Source of the DNA: Leishmania mexicana MHOM/GT/2001/U1103 | Lineage: Eukaryota > Euglenozoa > Kinetoplastea > Trypanosomatida > Trypanosomatidae | Length of the DNA: 64,000 nucleotides | Direction: 5' to 3' | Assembly (NCBI RefSeq): GCF_000234665.1 | Contig: NC_018333.1 | Span: 247,001-311,000, forward strand | In this document: piece after piece, positions 62,789 through 64,000 of the stretch | Layout: every line of letters begins with the position of its first letter | Numbering within the stretch: the first letter of the stretch is position 1 | Notes under the pieces: generated by a model | Told to the model about the DNA's origin: nothing | The model's database searches: none | Seen by the model: the letters and a program-made list of their open reading frames with translations, nothing else | Made by a program: the position numbers and the translations under genes

Positions 62789-64000
62789 AAGAGTCCCTCC
62801 ACTGTTGATCGCCACGCCTTCCATCATTGCTCTTCTGTGGTGTTGTGAAGGGCGACTGTGCCAACGGGTACGCACCTCTGTGTCTGCATCTCTGGAGTGT
62901 GCGTGTGCGTGTGCGTGTCTGAGGGGCCTCATGCTTTCATTCTGTGTGTGCTCTTTCGTTTGTTCCCCCCTCCCCCGTCTTCTCTGCGAGCTACTTTGTG
63001 GAGTGGTGGATGCCAACCAGAAGGGCAGTGGCGAGGGAAATCCGCGACGGGGCGGTGGGGGGAGGGAGACACCCTCTTTTGCCCCTCGTCACCCCTACCC
63101 CTGTTGTGCCCTCCCCCCTCCTCCTCTCCCTCATCACCCCTCCCTCCCTCTCTTCTGGAGGCGCTGCGGCAGGGCCTTTTCTCCTCCCCGGCGCCAGAAC
63201 GCAAGCACGTCAATGCTATCCTTATTTTTTTCGTTGGTTTGCTGCTTTCGTTTCGTTTCATCGTGGGTGTGCTTGCCTGCTCGCTGTCTTGTGCATGCAG
63301 TATCCCCATGGATTCACTTCTGTGTTGTGCCTAGCTTGGTGTGTGGCTCTTCCGCCTTTGCCGTTGGTGTGCTGCGCATGAAAGGGGGAACTCTTGTCCC
63401 TCTGCCATACGCCCTCCCTCCTTTACGGGTGCATGTGGGGTACATCGGCCGGCTGCGGGTCTTCCCTTTTCATCTTTCTCTTGGTTTTGCTATGTTCTTC
63501 TTGCGTGGTGGCTCTCTTGTTGTGATGCATCTGCGAGGTTTGCTGAGAGGACGGCAAAAGGAGGCGGGAGGGAGAGGGGGGGGTACGGCGAGCGTGCACA
63601 AATGTCTTCGTTACCGGCGCTGAGGACACGCCACGTCAGGTGTGCATGCATGGGCGTTCTGTTGTGGACCTAGAAAAGCGAAAAACAAGGTGAAGGTCTT
63701 CCGTCCAACAGCGTCACAGGGGAGCGGAGAGGAGAGGGGGAGGGGGGAGGGAGTGATGGAGAAGTCCGACTCGTCTCTCTTCATTTGATCGTCACCTGGC
63801 CTCTATCCCCGATCCCCCCTCCACTGTTTTCGTGATCTTCTGGCGGATCAGCTATTCTGTTTTTTTTTTCCATCGGACATATGCACCGTTGCCACTGCGC
63901 TCCGTCACCTATCCCCTTCCCCCTCACTGGTCTTCGCTCGCTCTTCGCGAGTATTGGACTCTGTTTTCTCGCACTCTCTTGTCTTTTCCTGCTGCTCTCT
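62789..64000. other. 3' flank, no gene seen
   Basis: It starts as the 3' UTR of the WD40 gene. GT repeats (about 62899-62918), G- and C-runs, and CT-rich stretches are present. Near the right edge a pyrimidine-rich region (63760-64000) may belong to the leader of the next gene. No reading frame shows a recognisable protein. Confidence 0.45.

Noticed and set aside
1..64000. CRISPR arrays, bacterial promoters, ribosome binding sites or rRNA genes
   Set aside because: Nothing of these types is visible, and the genome style is kinetoplastid.

Overview
The window reads as nuclear DNA of a kinetoplastid, most likely Leishmania or a close Leishmaniinae relative. All 17 protein genes that I accept lie on the + strand and are intronless. 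They are separated by long, pyrimidine-rich, microsatellite-rich intervals that carry polypyrimidine tracts followed by AG, as expected for trans-splicing inside a polycistronic transcription unit. The content (AKT-like kinase, amastins, adenosine kinase, SIDER-like retroposons) matches what I remember of Leishmania chromosome 30. I cannot name the species from sequence alone.

Layout. 0.4-2 kb: PH-domain AKT/RAC-like AGC kinase, then 3.8 kb without a credible gene. 5.7-9.7 kb: a small secreted or ER membrane protein (possibly EMC7-like), a three-segment membrane protein, and an NTMT1-type protein N-terminal methyltransferase. 10.6-12.9 kb: a coiled-coil protein. 13.85-14.4 kb: retroposon copy A. 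15.8-20.1 kb: prefoldin subunit 1-like protein and a long, circularly permuted YqeH/NOA1-type GTPase. 20.9-27.4 kb: three amastins, two of them a near-perfect duplicate pair. 30.7-35.4 kb: adenosine kinase and a diverged adenosine-kinase-like paralog, with retroposon copy B between them. About 36.0-36.75 kb: a decayed element with traces of an ingi/L1Tc-type endonuclease. 39.9-62.8 kb: a low-complexity protein of unknown function, a giant UBE3C/Hul5-type HECT ligase, a mitochondrial helical (PPR-like) protein, a DUF4139 protein, retroposon copy C (opposite orientation), a gamma-tubulin complex component and an RBBP4-like WD40 protein.

Genes here are not an operon in the functional sense; co-transcription in Leishmania does not imply a shared pathway. 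Regulation is expected mainly through 3' UTRs. That makes three features the most informative: the retroposon copies, the amastin pair with identical 5' leader and coding region but unrelated 3' flanks, and the two adenosine kinase paralogs with different flanks.

The best leads are (1) the adenosine-kinase-like paralog, which keeps the GAGD motif but has lost Arg131, the SAPF segment and one acidic residue of the NExE motif; (2) the unusually high similarity of three SIDER-like copies, which share a small hairpin at one end; (3) the amastin duplication whose identity stops at the stop codon; and (4) the endonuclease relic near 36.4 kb.
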